Below are positions 11,890-22,495 of a DNA stretch of 64,000 nt, one piece after another. How positions within the stretch are numbered: position 1 is the first letter of the stretch; every line of letters begins with the position of its first letter. The stretch comes from Ziziphus jujuba (Eukaryota > Streptophyta > Magnoliopsida > Rosales > Rhamnaceae). The notes below the pieces were generated by a model. It searched no databases. It was not told the origin of the DNA and worked only from the letters and a program-made list of their open reading frames with translations. The stretch covers positions 2,422,001 to 2,486,000 of the forward strand of contig NC_083383.1 in assembly GCF_031755915.1 (NCBI RefSeq), read 5' to 3'. Position numbers and translations under genes: made by a program.

Positions 11890-12780
11890 GTAAATCAGAA
11901 ATATAAGAAAAATGGATGTATATTCTCAACAAATAGCATACATATTATGTATGACACAATAAAAATTGTGCAAATACATTATCAAGTGCAAGTAGTTGAC
12001 TTCCATTCAATTTATGGTCATTTTAGCAGGCATGACATGGTGGAACCTAGTACAGAAGATAATGGCAATTTCAGTTGCAAGTTTTACAATGCAGAGAATT
12101 TTAGATAGCTAAAGAGAGAATACTCTAGAAATTTGAGTGCTTTAGTTGAATAAGAGATAAGTGATGCCCATATATCAATCTTCATAAACATTAAGATCTT
12201 GGAAACAAAACATCTTGGAAATGAAGATCCTTATACAGAATAATTTTAGAATTTGGTGGGAACTAAATTGTCTTTCCCATCCAATGGAAATTATTTCTAT
12301 TGATTTATTACTGATGAACCACTATTGCCCTCATGGTTCCATGGACTACTATTGATTTGTGCAGAAGGACTCTACCTGATGATTTCAACATTCTCAATTG
12401 CACCACAATAAGTGAAAAAATCATAAACATCCTTTTCTATTGCTTTTGGAGATAAGCTTGTAACTTCTGTAGATAACCACCTGGGTACATTGCTTTTTAA
12501 GACTTACAAAAAGTGGACTTGAGTGAGCTAGAGAAAAGGGATTTAAAATAACAGGAAAAAATACAACCAAAAGCCAGATTATATAATTATATATAGCAAA
12601 ATGTATCATAAATTTAATGTTAACATTTCATGGTAACAAACAAGGGCATTGTTTAATCCTTTATCTTGAATGAATAAGACCATGTTTTGGAGGAAGAAAC
12701 AAAAAGGATAAGGGAAATGTCAGAAGCTGATGAAAGACGTTATCATATAATTGGGATGACCTTGCTTTGTGTGACAATGC
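11890..12780. other. No recognisable feature (between DiT2 and ligase pieces)
   Basis: AT-rich, intron-like sequence with only short open frames of no recognisable similarity. It lies inside the gene-fragment mosaic. Confidence 0.5.
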
Positions 12781-12789
12781 TCTTGTTAA

Positions 12790-12875
12790 TTCCAGCCAGT
12801 TCAGTGACCGCTTGGAAGGCTCATATGTAGCATCTTTATTCAAAGTCTTAATAAACAAACCCTCACAATTGTAAA
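12790..12875 (-). pseudogene. DNA ligase 1 exon fragment (second piece)
   Basis: Reads [20 protein letters not shown] and RSLNWLEL. Plant DNA ligase I has CEGL(I/M)IKTL...[16 protein letters not shown] at the end of its adenylation domain. The canonical lysine-rich continuation is lost after LNWLEL. A TAG acceptor lies just upstream at 12876-12877. It belongs with the piece at 13310-13417 on the same strand, in native exon order. Confidence 0.75.
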
Positions 12876-13309
12876 CTACGATCAATTAAGATTATAAATA
12901 GTGCAATAAATCAATGATAAAGTCTGTGGGAAAAAAAAAATAATTATACACTAAGGTGCAACTAGCAGTGAAAAATTAATTGCAAATATTCTAGACTAAA
13001 TGTAATTCAGAGAAACTAATTCAAACAACATAAATTCGTCTGTGGTTCTCATCATTGGTGAAAAGAACTTTTACACAATTAGCATCACTTATGCCATCCA
13101 AATGCAGGATTACCATATTTACATAATTAAAATTGTTTCATCCAGTACATCATGTTTGGAATATCCTTTTTTTTCTTTTTTTTTTTTCCAATGCTCTAGG
13201 CCTAACCACCTGTACTTGGGGGTAAAAAGAAGAGGTCATTGCTATTTAGGTCATCATCAAGGTAACTAGAATAACTAATTTACTAAAAGCTAAAAAGTGA
13301 ATACCTTAC

Positions 13310-13417
13310 ATCAACAGCAGCATCAAGAAACTTCTATATTTCATCAATATCATTCTATGTTATTGCCGTAGCAAACTAAAAATATCCAGCTTCTTCCTCA
13401 AAAGACTCATAAAGACA
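13310..13417 (-). pseudogene. DNA ligase 1 exon fragment with three stop codons
   Basis: Between acceptor TGTGTAG and donor GTAAGG the minus strand reads CLYESFEEEAGYF-stop-FATAIT-stop-NDIDEI-stop-KFLDAAVD. This matches the ligase I stretch just before the CEGLIIKTL motif. All three stops are TAG: two at positions where the family has glutamine (CAG) and one where it has serine (TCG). Exon boundaries look intact, so the copy came from genomic DNA. Confidence 0.75.
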
Positions 13418-13819
13418 CTACACAAGGCAAAAGATGCACCATTTAGAATGCATCAAGTTTCACTAATTTTGGAATGCTATACAAACCCAAAAAACTAATA
13501 CAATTAGCATATAATTAGCAAATAAATATTCAAAAACATGCAATCCACAATGAGAAAATTAAATAAAATAACTTATGCTGGTACGTAGTTCTTGCAATCA
13601 ATAATTTTTACTACAAATGTCCTATAGCTACGTTAATATTGATACTGAAGTAAAATAAGTGAACTTGTACGATACATTGATTACCTTACATCTCGTTTCC
13701 AACTAATTTGTCTACATGGCATGCTTTGGCCAATGTACATTTGGAATAGGAGTTCTAGTAGGTCTATAAAGATTTGGAGTCGCTAGTTATGCACATATTA
13801 TATGTTCATGTATGGGATG

Positions 13820-13823
13820 GGAC

Positions 13824-13854
<31 letters not shown>

Positions 13855-13937
13855 GCAATATAATATATGGATTTAGATATTCATTAACCCTCTTTAGATA
13901 TTCTAGAGCCCCACTCTCTTCAATATCTGTTCAATGC

Positions 13938-13972
<35 letters not shown>

Positions 13973-14121
13973 CCTTTATAAAAGTGTGTATAATATGTTA
14001 TTAAATTCAGAAGATATTTTGTCGTGCAAAGAGGTTTGATCAAGAACGACACTGTAGATGACAGTATATACATATATATACATACATATATATATATATA
14101 TATATAAATGTGTATTTATCA

Positions 14122-14154
<33 letters not shown>
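13820..14154. repeat. Cluster of (AT)n microsatellites
   Basis: Four long (AT)n runs occur within 340 bp (about 13827-13849, 13941-13970, 14088-14105 and 14126-14153). They occupy an intron-like part of the gene-fragment mosaic. Confidence 0.9.
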
Positions 14155-14158
<4 letters not shown>

Positions 14159-14409
14159 CGGAAGATACTAGAGGAGTGATCTAAAATAATTCTACTACAT
14201 TCTAATCAAAGAGAGTTCTATTTACATTTTAAAACATAAAGTTTGAATAATTTATGCACAATTCATGTTGGTAGAGGCATGAGCATCATGTATGTGTATT
14301 TGTGCCTCCATTTATGTAATACAATATATAAGTATGAGATGGAAATGTAAATCCAGTTGACAGGTTGAATTTGTTTTAACACAATAGATAATTGATTTGA
14401 AATACATAC

Positions 14410-14517
14410 ATCATCAACAAGCAATCCCTTGATAAAATGACACCATAGATGTTGGTAATCAAAATTGTCAGTAAAAATGATTAGAACCTCTGGGGAGCAG
14501 ATGTCAATGTAGCAATC
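14410..14517 (-). pseudogene. Captured exon of translation initiation factor eIF2B epsilon subunit
   Basis: Between acceptor TTTGTAG and donor GTATGT the minus strand has an intact 36-codon exon containing DCYIDICSPEVLIIFTDNFD and YQHL...GLLVDD. This corresponds to the family stretch 'DCYIDICSPEVL..FTDNFDYQ..RRHFVKGLLVDD' in the nucleotidyltransferase-like part of eIF2B-epsilon, the catalytic guanine-exchange subunit. No neighbouring eIF2B exons were found. Identification is from memory of the family. Confidence 0.65.
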
Positions 14518-14788
14518 CTACAAATGAGAAATTTTGTAAGCATAGATTCAAGATTCAATCAAAATAAGAAATAACATGCCCATGGAAAAAATATCCATGT
14601 CTATCATGCATATCAAGACCTTAACTCTAAAAGACACTTTGGTACATAAAGCCATAGTAAAAGGAAGGAAGCGAACAAAAAAGAAATTCTATCTTCCAAT
14701 AACAGCATAGGACCTTCATCTGTCCCAACTTAATACAGCTTCCATTACTGTGTTCCAGTGAACCCAATAATATATCTTATAGGTCCAC

Positions 14789-15186
14789 TGTGAAGTCCCA
14801 CATCGGTTGGAAAGGGGAACGAACCATTCCATATAAGTATATGTGGATACCTTTCCCTTGCGAGGCCTTTTAAAATCTTGAGGGTTGGATTGTAAGAGGA
14901 TTCCCTAGGCCCAAAGAGGACAATATCGCATGTGGATGGTCTGGACTGTTACAGATAGTATCAGAGCCAGTACACGGATCGGTGTGCCAGCGAGGATGCT
15001 GGGCCCCAAGGGGGGAGGATTGTGAAATCCCACATCAATTGGAAAGGAGAACGAACCACTCCATATAAATGAGTGTGGATACCTTTCCCTTGCGAGGCCT
15101 TTTAAAACCTTGAGGACTAGGTTGTAAGAGGATTCCCCCATACCCAAAGAGGACAATATTGCATGTGGGTAATCTGGGCTGTCACA
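14789..15186 (+). mobile_element. TRIM (terminal-repeat retrotransposon in miniature), complete, 398 bp
   Basis: Two direct terminal repeats, 14789-14953 and 15021-15186 (about 165 bp each), both start TGTGAA(A/G)TCCCACATC and end TGTTACA or TGTCACA. Just after the first is a primer-binding site, TAGTATCAGAGCC, one mismatch from the usual initiator-Met-tRNA site TGGTATCAGAGC. Just before the second is a polypurine tract, AAGGGGGGAGGAT. Five-base target duplications TCCAC flank the element (14784-14788 and 15187-15191). The internal region is only ~67 bp and has no coding capacity, so it needs proteins from another element. The repeats differ at several positions, so the insertion is not very recent. 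Confidence 0.95.
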
Positions 15187-15306
15187 TCCACCAATCAAAT
15201 AGGCTTTAAAGAACAGATGGTGATCTGTAGAACTATTGTTTATCACAAAGTACAGAACCAACCGCATAAAAGCAATTAATAAGGCAATCTAGTTGAACAA
15301 GCATAC

Positions 15307-15388
15307 CTTAAAATGAACTCATAGGTCTGATCCACTGGCTTTGCAGGCTTGTTAAGATCATAAAAAACAACATTAATAATAAATTTTC
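15307..15388 (-). pseudogene. Unidentified exon-like fragment
   Basis: The minus strand reads an open stretch containing NVVFYDLNKPAKPVDQTYEF followed by ILR and a donor (AG|GTATGC). It looks like a real protein-coding exon and lies on the same strand as its neighbours, but I cannot assign the source gene. No clear acceptor was found at its upstream end. Confidence 0.35.
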
Positions 15389-16024
15389 CAAAACTAAAAC
15401 CATGTTTAACTAATCTAACTTTTGTTTAGACACTGAAGAAAATCCTTAGTGAAAAATCTGGTTTTATTCCAAAATTTAATATAATTAACTAAGAAAAGTC
15501 AATATCTTTTGCTCAAAAATGCGAATTTGATATCTCAAAAAATGAACTTCTCTCCTCCCTTTTCCAAGATTTTCTCAGCGGTCAACAAAATTCTATAAAT
15601 CAACAACGACAATTAAAACATAAAAAAGGATGGAAAAATTACTCACAGTTAGTAGGATTAGGCCCTCTTGAATACTTCACCTAAAAATTTATCATAAAAA
15701 CATATATAGTCCAGAATTCAGAAAACTTGACAAAACTTAACTGCTAAAGTTTTGCATTTTTAAAACAAATTTTTGATTCTTTTTTTTTTTTTCTCTCCCT
15801 ACTCAAAGCAAGAAAAACAATAAAATTAAAAGAAAAAGATTAAAAGTATAGCAGAATTGAATCTAACCATGGATGATTCCTCCTACTGCGGCTTCCAAAA
15901 TAAACTTCCATTTGGCAAGTCCCTATGACAAAAACCAAGCTAGGGTTTCGACGATAGGCTTGTATTTGTATTTTTCCATTTTGAAGATTTCTTGAAAAAC
16001 CTAGGAAAGACCACACCATTAAAA

Positions 16025-16216
16025 GCAGACCCAGAAGAGGAGGAGAAGGAAGGACCAAGGAGTTTGCTGTAGATCTGGTCATCGATCAGGTAAACATTGA
16101 TGACAGGACTCTGAGGCCAAAACCGAGAAGGGCATGGCTGGGCTAATTGCTGAACCCAGGATGCTTCCTCCACTCATCTCTCCTCCTGAAGAACTCTTCG
16201 GTAGCTGCTTCGTCAT
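16025..16216 (-). pseudogene. Complex I subunit NDUFB3/B12-like pseudogene (5' end)
   Basis: The ATG at 16216 opens MTKQL, then in a shifted frame come EEFFRRRDEWRKHPGFSN-stop and, in a further frame, VYLIDDQIYSKLLGPSFSSS. Plant NADH dehydrogenase 1 beta subcomplex subunit 3 has '(T)GEFFRRRDEWRKHPMLSNQ...YLVGEQ.YNKL.APS', which matches across all pieces. At least two frameshifts and an in-frame TAG make it non-functional. It is the most upstream of the minus-strand gene pieces, and its CT-rich 5' leader seems to have come along. Confidence 0.7.
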
Positions 16217-17164
16217 TCTCTCATTTTCCCTTTTCTCTTTTTGTTGGGCATTTCATGTGTATTTTTCTTTTTGATATTTGAAAAGGATAGTCTAGAAATA
16301 TTAAAAAATAAAAAGGTAAAACAAAAAACCTTAAAAAAATAGATATATTTCATTAAAGGCTTTCAAATAGGAGTATCGGGCAAAATTCCCCGTATTGTGA
16401 TGATGGTCCATCTTTCTCTTTTTATATCTCTTTTTCTAATTGGGGCCTAGAGTACGAACCACAAAGAGCTCCAAGCCCAATATGTGGACATGAATAATGA
16501 ATGGGCTTGGTTCCGGGTTTGGTGTCCATCTTGCCTTGCGCCCTTTGGGGGCGTTTGGTACGCAGGATAGATCCGGATCGGATGGGATCGGACAGGATAG
16601 GTTCGGATCGGACAGGATCGAATAGTGCAGTACTATGTTTGGTATAGTTCTGGACTGAATGTTGGACTAGTTGTCCCATGTTTGGTACAGGATCGGACTG
16701 GATTGGATTATTTTATAATTATAGTATTTATTTTGTTATATATGAAAAGATTTAAAATTATATTTATGTTTACAAAAAAATTAAATATTATATTTAATTA
16801 AAGTTTTATTATTACTTATATTTAATATGTTTTGTATAGATATTTATATGTTCAATTAATTAATAATAAAAATAATTTAATGATATTTATAATACATTTG
16901 TAATTTTTTTTTAACACCCATAAACTACTTAAAATATTGTTTTCAAAACCAATAAAATAAAATTACTAATCATGAATAACAATTAAATACAAATAAAAAA
17001 AATTGACATAATATTTAATTAAGAACTTGTTAATAGCATAAAAATATCCATCTTCAATTCATACATATAGATATATAGATATATAAATAAATGTCACATA
17101 TAGTTGCACTTTTAACAAGTATGACATCCGTATATATATATATATTGGATTTTACAAAGATAAT

Positions 17165-17485
17165 CTAATTATATAAGAAATAAGTAAATAAACCCATTGA
17201 TAGTAAGCCAAATAAACAACCTAATACAAAATCATTACCCCACTCGTTGTGAAATTGAGCACGTGTATGTACGGTGGTGGTATTTTGTATTGGATTTGCT
17301 TTATTACGATTCCTCATTGTTTGTTCTACAAACTCAACATATGCAATTTCAGCTTCTTCAATTGTATTATAGGCTTGATATAAATTATTTGTAAATCTAT
17401 GCACTTATTGATGACATTCAAACCAAGAATTATATATCCCTGGTTGTCTACCTTTAAACACAACATAAACCCTTCTCTTTGCCAT
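17165..17485 (-). pseudogene. Third element gene: RNase-H1-N/'viroplasmin'-type domain plus C-terminal membrane segment, one stop codon
   Basis: Frame from the ATG at 17485 (107 codons including the final stop). Residues about 5-50 include RVYVVFKGRQPGIYNSW and, after an in-frame TAA at codon 27, HRFTNNLYQAYNTIEEAE. The pattern V(Y)VVFKGR.PGIY.SW.EC..QV..F....Y..Y.T.EEAE is the small RNA-hybrid-binding domain shared by RNase H1 N-termini and caulimovirus protein VI. The tail FVLGCLFGLLSMGLFTYFLY is a good membrane span with nothing after it, which suggests a tail-anchored protein. The gene lies downstream of the SANT-like gene on the same strand and inside the element's left end. The single stop (CAA/CAG to TAA) is the only lesion. 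A coordinated role in transposition is inference. Confidence 0.65.
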
Positions 17486-17743
17486 TCAATATTCCTGCAT
17501 ATAATAATAAATGACAATATAATATAGTAATATTATTAAACAAAATAACAACTAACCAAATCAATAAAGTGCATGTTAATATTCTAAAACATAACACATA
17601 ATAATAAAATTATCCGTACATGCATAATTAGAAACCAACATTCAATACGTTACAATATATGTCCATAAGTTTCAATTCCAAATGTTCATAGTTGTCATCC
17701 TCTCATACATATCCATAAATATATAATCCACAACAATACTAAT

Positions 17744-18708
17744 TTAGTTATCCAAAAATCCACGAGCAAATTCAATCTTCTGCGCATCGGTTTTAATAAT
17801 CTTGAAAACCTCAACGTTCGATGGATCCGATCTCATTGCCTTAGAGATTTTGAGATTGTCAGTAATAGGGAATCCTAACCTGTCAAGCTCCATAGCTAAG
17901 TATTGTGGATAGTTGATATCAGACTTCTCCAACTTGTCTAACTGTGTAGCCAATTTATCAATAAACTTATCTGCTACATTGTTTAACCCGCTAACAATGT
18001 CAACATCCTTCGATTGAGCTTTCCTCTTACCTCTTAATTGGGATTGTGTGGGCAGTTGACTATGTGTTTGATTCATAGACATTGGAAAACCCACATCATC
18101 AAATTGGTCATTGTCAGGCTCCATATTGATATCATTAACTAAATCAATTGGAGTTTGTGCTCCATGTCCTGTTGCCCGATCCTTCCCAAAAATATTAGCA
18201 AGCCTCTCATATATCGGAAAAGGTTTATCTCTCTAACTTTTTGCACTTGGATTACTCTAAACTAAAAAAGAGCCATTATTTAGTAAAAACATTATATATT
18301 TAAGATAAGAAACACAAAATTCAATAAAGGTATTTTTCCTAACAAAGTCAAAACCTGTACATATGCTTTCCAAGCATCGTCACTGTCAATCTCCACACAT
18401 TTAAGAGTGTCATTCCATCCAAATCCACTTTTGTTCAACATGTCGTATATGATGCCATATTGCTTCTTCCACTTTTTTAGCTTCGATTCAATATGTGGAG
18501 TTGCTCGCAATCCCGAGTTAGGACACATTTCAGCCAGTTGCCGCTCAATCATATTAAGTGTACCAGGTTTAAATGCTCCCGTGTCACAACGTTGCCCACT
18601 AGCTACAGCTTCATCTAAAAGAACCAGCAAAGCTTCTTCCTCACCTCTACTCCATGTACGCCTAGATTCACCCCACCTATTATCGTTACTGCTACCTCCA
18701 GCTTCCAT
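17744..18708 (-). pseudogene. Harbinger-associated Myb/SANT-like (Myb_DNA-bind_3) protein, one in-frame stop
   Basis: Exon 1 (18355-18708) gives MEAGGSSNDNRW..., RRTWSRGEEEALLVLLDEAV, a second helix ending KKWKKQYGIIYDML, then FGWNDTLKCVEIDSDDAWKA. This is the plant Myb_DNA-bind_3 trihelix-like domain. An intron with donor GTTTTG and acceptor TTTTTTAGTTTAG leads to exon 2 (about 17744-18256). Exon 2 begins SNPSAKS-stop-RDKPFPIYERLANIFGKDRA and ends KIEFARGFLDN. The TAG at 18233-18235 sits where these proteins have W (TGG to TAG). Such proteins are the second gene of PIF/Harbinger elements and assist transposase nuclear import and DNA binding. It lies about 180 bp downstream of the transposase on the same strand. 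Confidence 0.85.
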
Positions 18709-18890
18709 TGCTATTCAAGTAAACATTTCATGATTCCAACATTATCAAAACAAGATGCAAACAAAATAACAATAAATCTCAAATGTTGCACTTAATATAA
18801 TATAAGTTTGCCTTCATACATATTATCCAAAAGATTTAACAAACAATATTAAATAAGCAGTTAGAGCATAATTTTTTACATAACCATCAA

Positions 18891-20220
18891 CTAGTAATCA
18901 TGATGACCTCTCCACTCACCAAACATTTGCTTAGCTAACTCATCTCTCCAATTCGTCCATCGTTCTGAGGAAGCAATTGATCCTATAATGTCCTCCTCTT
19001 CATTAATGTCCACATTTTCCATCCTATCATATTCGACTTCTCCAGGATCGAGTGTCATTTCTCTTCTAATCAGATTATGTATCAGACAACATGCAGTAAT
19101 GGTTTTGATTTGTGTTGCAATTGGGTAGAAAGATGGACTTATTAAAATTGCCCATCGCATTTAAGAACCCCAAAGCATCTTTCTATGATATTCCTAGCTG
19201 ATGCATGCTTCATGTTGAAATACTCTTGATGATTTATGGGTGCACAACCATCTTTCCATTCGGAAAGGTGATATCTTGTTCCCCTATATGGTGCAAAAAA
19301 TCCTTCACCATTTGTGTAACCAGCATCCACTAAGTAATAACAACCTAACACAAAAAAATATCTCTTATTAGTTTATGCAATGTTAATCCACTCGATGAAA
19401 TATTTAAGGATTGGTCTTACCGGTTGGTACTTTTAGTCCATTTGGCCTACTTATTGCATCTCGAAGTACTCTGGAATCTGAAGCGGAGCCTTCCCAACCC
19501 GGTAATACAAATATAAATTCCATATTCGGGTTACATACACCTAAGACATTTGTTGCGATCTCACCCTTTCTTGTTCGATATATTGGCTTATCGATTTCAG
19601 GTACTTTCACCTTAATATAAGTTCCATCTAATGCTCCCAAACAATTCTACGACACAAATAATTTTACTAACGTCAGATAATGCTACAAGTCATCTAACTA
19701 TAAAATTAATAACCAAACTAGTCCACATACGTACCTTAAACATTTTCCATCTATCATCCGAGTAATTATCCGACACAGGTTCAGGATACCTCAACAAAAT
19801 GGAATGTAAGCGCAACACCCCATTCAATACTGAATTGAAATATCTACTAATTGTCTCCCCTAATCTATAGAATCGCCTGATAATTGTACGGTTTTTTGTA
19901 TGATGAGCAATTATGTGCAAAAATATGCACACTTGCTCTTCTAATGTAACAGTACCATCTCTTTTCACATATCCATCCTGGCGTAATAACCAACATAAAA
20001 TAACAAATGTTCTCCTATCCATCCTCAATTGACTAATACAAGTGACATCATTGTCCAACAAACTATCTATAAAAGATGTACGCAATTCGGTATTCCTAGT
20101 TATTCTATTCCTAACACCTCTTTCATTTCTCCTTTGCCACGCTACATACATGTACATAAAAAAGATAAACATAAAGCCCCAACAAAAAGATTGAATCACA
20201 ACTAATTTTCTTCCATCCAT
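18891..20220 (-). pseudogene. PIF/Harbinger DDE transposase, one-base frameshift
   Basis: Three exons: 19735-20220 (MDRRTFVILCWLLRQDGY, LEEQVCIFLHIIAHHTKNRT, ISRYFNSVLNGVLRL), 19422-19646 ([40 protein letters not shown]) and 18891-19344 (CYYLVDAGYTNGEGFFAPYR, ASARNIIERCFGVLK, then LIHNLIRREMTLDPGEVEYD). The DDE triad is visible: Asp in ALDGTY, Asp in LVDAGY and Glu in NIIERCFG. Introns have donors GTACGT and GTAAGA and acceptors CGTAG and GTTAG. At about 19159-19163 CTTAAATGCG replaces an expected CTTAAAATGCG, so the frame slips between GVLK and MRWAIL. Otherwise the protein is intact to its end. The start at 20220 is the best ATG; 20295 would add a hydrophobic stretch unlike the family. Confidence 0.9.
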
Positions 20221-20229
20221 CTCTACAAA

Positions 20230-21130
20230 AAAGAAAAAAAAACAACAAATAAAAAAAATTATAAGAAATACAATAAATTGAGCTGCTATTGCCAATACAA
20301 TTGAATAAATATAGAAAACAAAAATCTTCCATAAATAATATATTTATATATTAGCATTCACAATAAACATTATATATATTTGGAAGGTCAAAATAAAAGG
20401 TGGATTTAAGTTTTTTTAAACTCTTCAAACTCAATATATATATATATATATATCATCAAATTTTTTTTATTATTATTAATGATGGAGCCAATGAAATAGT
20501 TTTCAAACAACATTGGTAAATTATAAAAATAAAAAATAAAAAATAAATAAAAATTATAATTATTGCAAAAACTAAATACAACTTTTTGAGCTTTTATAAT
20601 TTGGATAATCATTGTGTTGCAACCCAAACTTATGGTGAAGTATGAGTTAGATGGAGAAAAATATATGTTGTATATAATTAAAGACAAAAAATGAATTATA
20701 TAAAGAAGTTATTTGAAATAGATTTAATTAATAAATATGCTTAAAAATAACTTTAAATGGGAATAAAAATACAAATTTAGAATAAAACTTTATATAGTTT
20801 GTTTTGATAGTGTACTTATAACTTCTTAATATCATATTTTGGTTAGGATAAAAAACAAATTAAGTATTGAAGACCAAAAATGGTGTTTGCAAATATTCAA
20901 CCAATTAATGCATTATGCATTTTTATGTTGACCGACTTTTGTGATGAGGAACACCTATTATTTTATTATTACTTTATAAACGAGGAACACGTATTCTTTT
21001 ATGTACATTTGGAATTATTATACCATTCCACTTTATTCTTATTTATTTCCTTGCTTGGTAAGAATTTTAAAAACATATATACATTTGCGTGGAATCCAAG
21101 AGTGGCATTAAAAACGTCTTATATGAGAAG
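20230..21130. other. AT-rich internal part of the Harbinger element, no gene seen
   Basis: Lies between the transposase start and the pectinesterase fragment. Contains an (AT)n run at about 20435-20452. No terminal inverted repeat is visible here, which supports placing the right end at 24226. Confidence 0.5.
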
Positions 21131-21150
21131 CAATTGAATTCAAATTAAGC

Positions 21151-21285
21151 CATGTTATTGTGGTTGACACAAATGGAGGAGGAAATTTTAGTACAGTTCA
21201 AGGTGCTATTGATATGGTTCCAGAACATAACACACAAAGGGTGAAAATCTACATTCTTCCTGGAACATACAGGTCTATATATATG

Positions 21286-21321
<36 letters not shown>

Positions 21322-22403
21322 GCACACACTCTCTTTTCTTGCTATGTCTTGTGTCTGCAAGCCTCTTTCTAAGTTGGTTTTTTGGGGTCAAATTGCTTTT
21401 GGAGTTTTGAGTTGTTAAAATTTTCTGGTTTGAACAGAAAACCAAATGAAGAATTTTCAAGTTTTCATTTCTTACTGTTTTACTTTGTAAGTGAGAATGC
21501 AAATGTAGGTACATGTACAGTTGGTATTTGCATGGGATTTTTGAAAAACTTGCTATTTTTCTCTTTATCTTCCTCTTCCTTTCCTTCAACATGACTTTTC
21601 GACCAAAATTTTCAACCAGCTATATTGACTGTGCATGCAGGTTTTATGCTTTTTTATGAAAATTGTGGAAAACATTTTTTGAAATTTCTTTAAATTTATG
21701 CAGAGAAAAGATATATATACCAATTACGAAGCCATATATATTATTCATAGGACAAATGAATCATACATCCAGAACTATACTTACATGGCATGACTTGGCA
21801 TCAGATAAAAATCAATATGGTATTGCACTAGGAACATATAACTCAGCATCTGTAACCGTAGAGTCGGATTATTTCTGTGCAACTAGAATCACTTTCGAGG
21901 CACTTAAACATCTTTCCTAAGTCCTTCCCTCCAAAAAACAATAAGATCAAACTTTCAAATGCAAATTATTTGATACATAATTTCATGGTGTGGGGTGTTT
22001 GCAGAATTCTGCAGTTCCAGTTCGCAGAGGACAAGGCAACCAAGCAGTAGCCTTGAGAATTGCAGGTGATAAAGCAATGTTCTATAAAGTAAGGTTTTTG
22101 GGGAAGCAAGATACGCTTTTAGATGAAAGTGGAACACACTTTTTCTACAAGTGTTTCATCCAAGGCAGAGTTGATTTTGTATTTGGCAGAGCAAGATCAC
22201 TCTATAAGGTTAAAAAGGAAAGAAAAAAAAAAAAAAAAAAGCTTATCCATTTTTTATTAGAGAAGACAAAACCCATGTTTCATATTTAGTCTCCTAATCT
22301 GGGTTTCTTTCTTTGCTTTCTAAACCTTGCAACTAGGAATGCCATCTGAATTCAATAGCTAAGAGATCAGGAGCAATTGCAGCTCATCACAGGGATTCAC
22401 CAG
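21151..22403 (+). pseudogene. Pectinesterase gene fragment (5' half), introns retained
   Basis: Exon remnants: 21151-21272 (VVDTNGGGNFSTVQGAIDMV, KIYILPGTYR), 21704-21899 (EKIYIPITKPYILFIGQMNH, TWHDLASDKNQYGIALGTYN, SASVTVESDYFCATRITFE), 22005-22208 (GNQAVALRIAGDKAMFYKVR, GKQDTLLDE, GRVDFVFGRA) and about 22337-22403 (ECHLNSIAKRSGAIAAHHRD). Pectinesterases demethylesterify cell-wall homogalacturonan. The conserved QDTLL and DFVFG segments (catalytic Gln and Asp regions) are present, but the LGRxW arginine region and the rest of the C-terminus are missing, and sequence diverges after HHRDSPDD. The donor after ITFE is GC instead of GT. No signal-peptide exon was found. Opposite strand to the element's own genes. 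Confidence 0.85.
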
Positions 22404-22448
22404 ATGATCTGTCTAATGTGTTCATTCAGTATGCTTCATTTTGTATCT

Positions 22449-22495
22449 ATCTGCTTGTATCTATCTATCAATCTATCTATCTATCTATCTATCTA
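22449..22495 (+). repeat. (TCTA)n microsatellite
   Basis: Imperfect TCTA repeats immediately where pectinesterase similarity ends, possibly marking the fragment's junction. Confidence 0.8.

Noticed and set aside
14905..15267. 120-codon minus-strand frame
   Set aside because: It runs through both LTRs of the TRIM element and has no protein similarity; repeats in the peptide simply reflect the LTRs.
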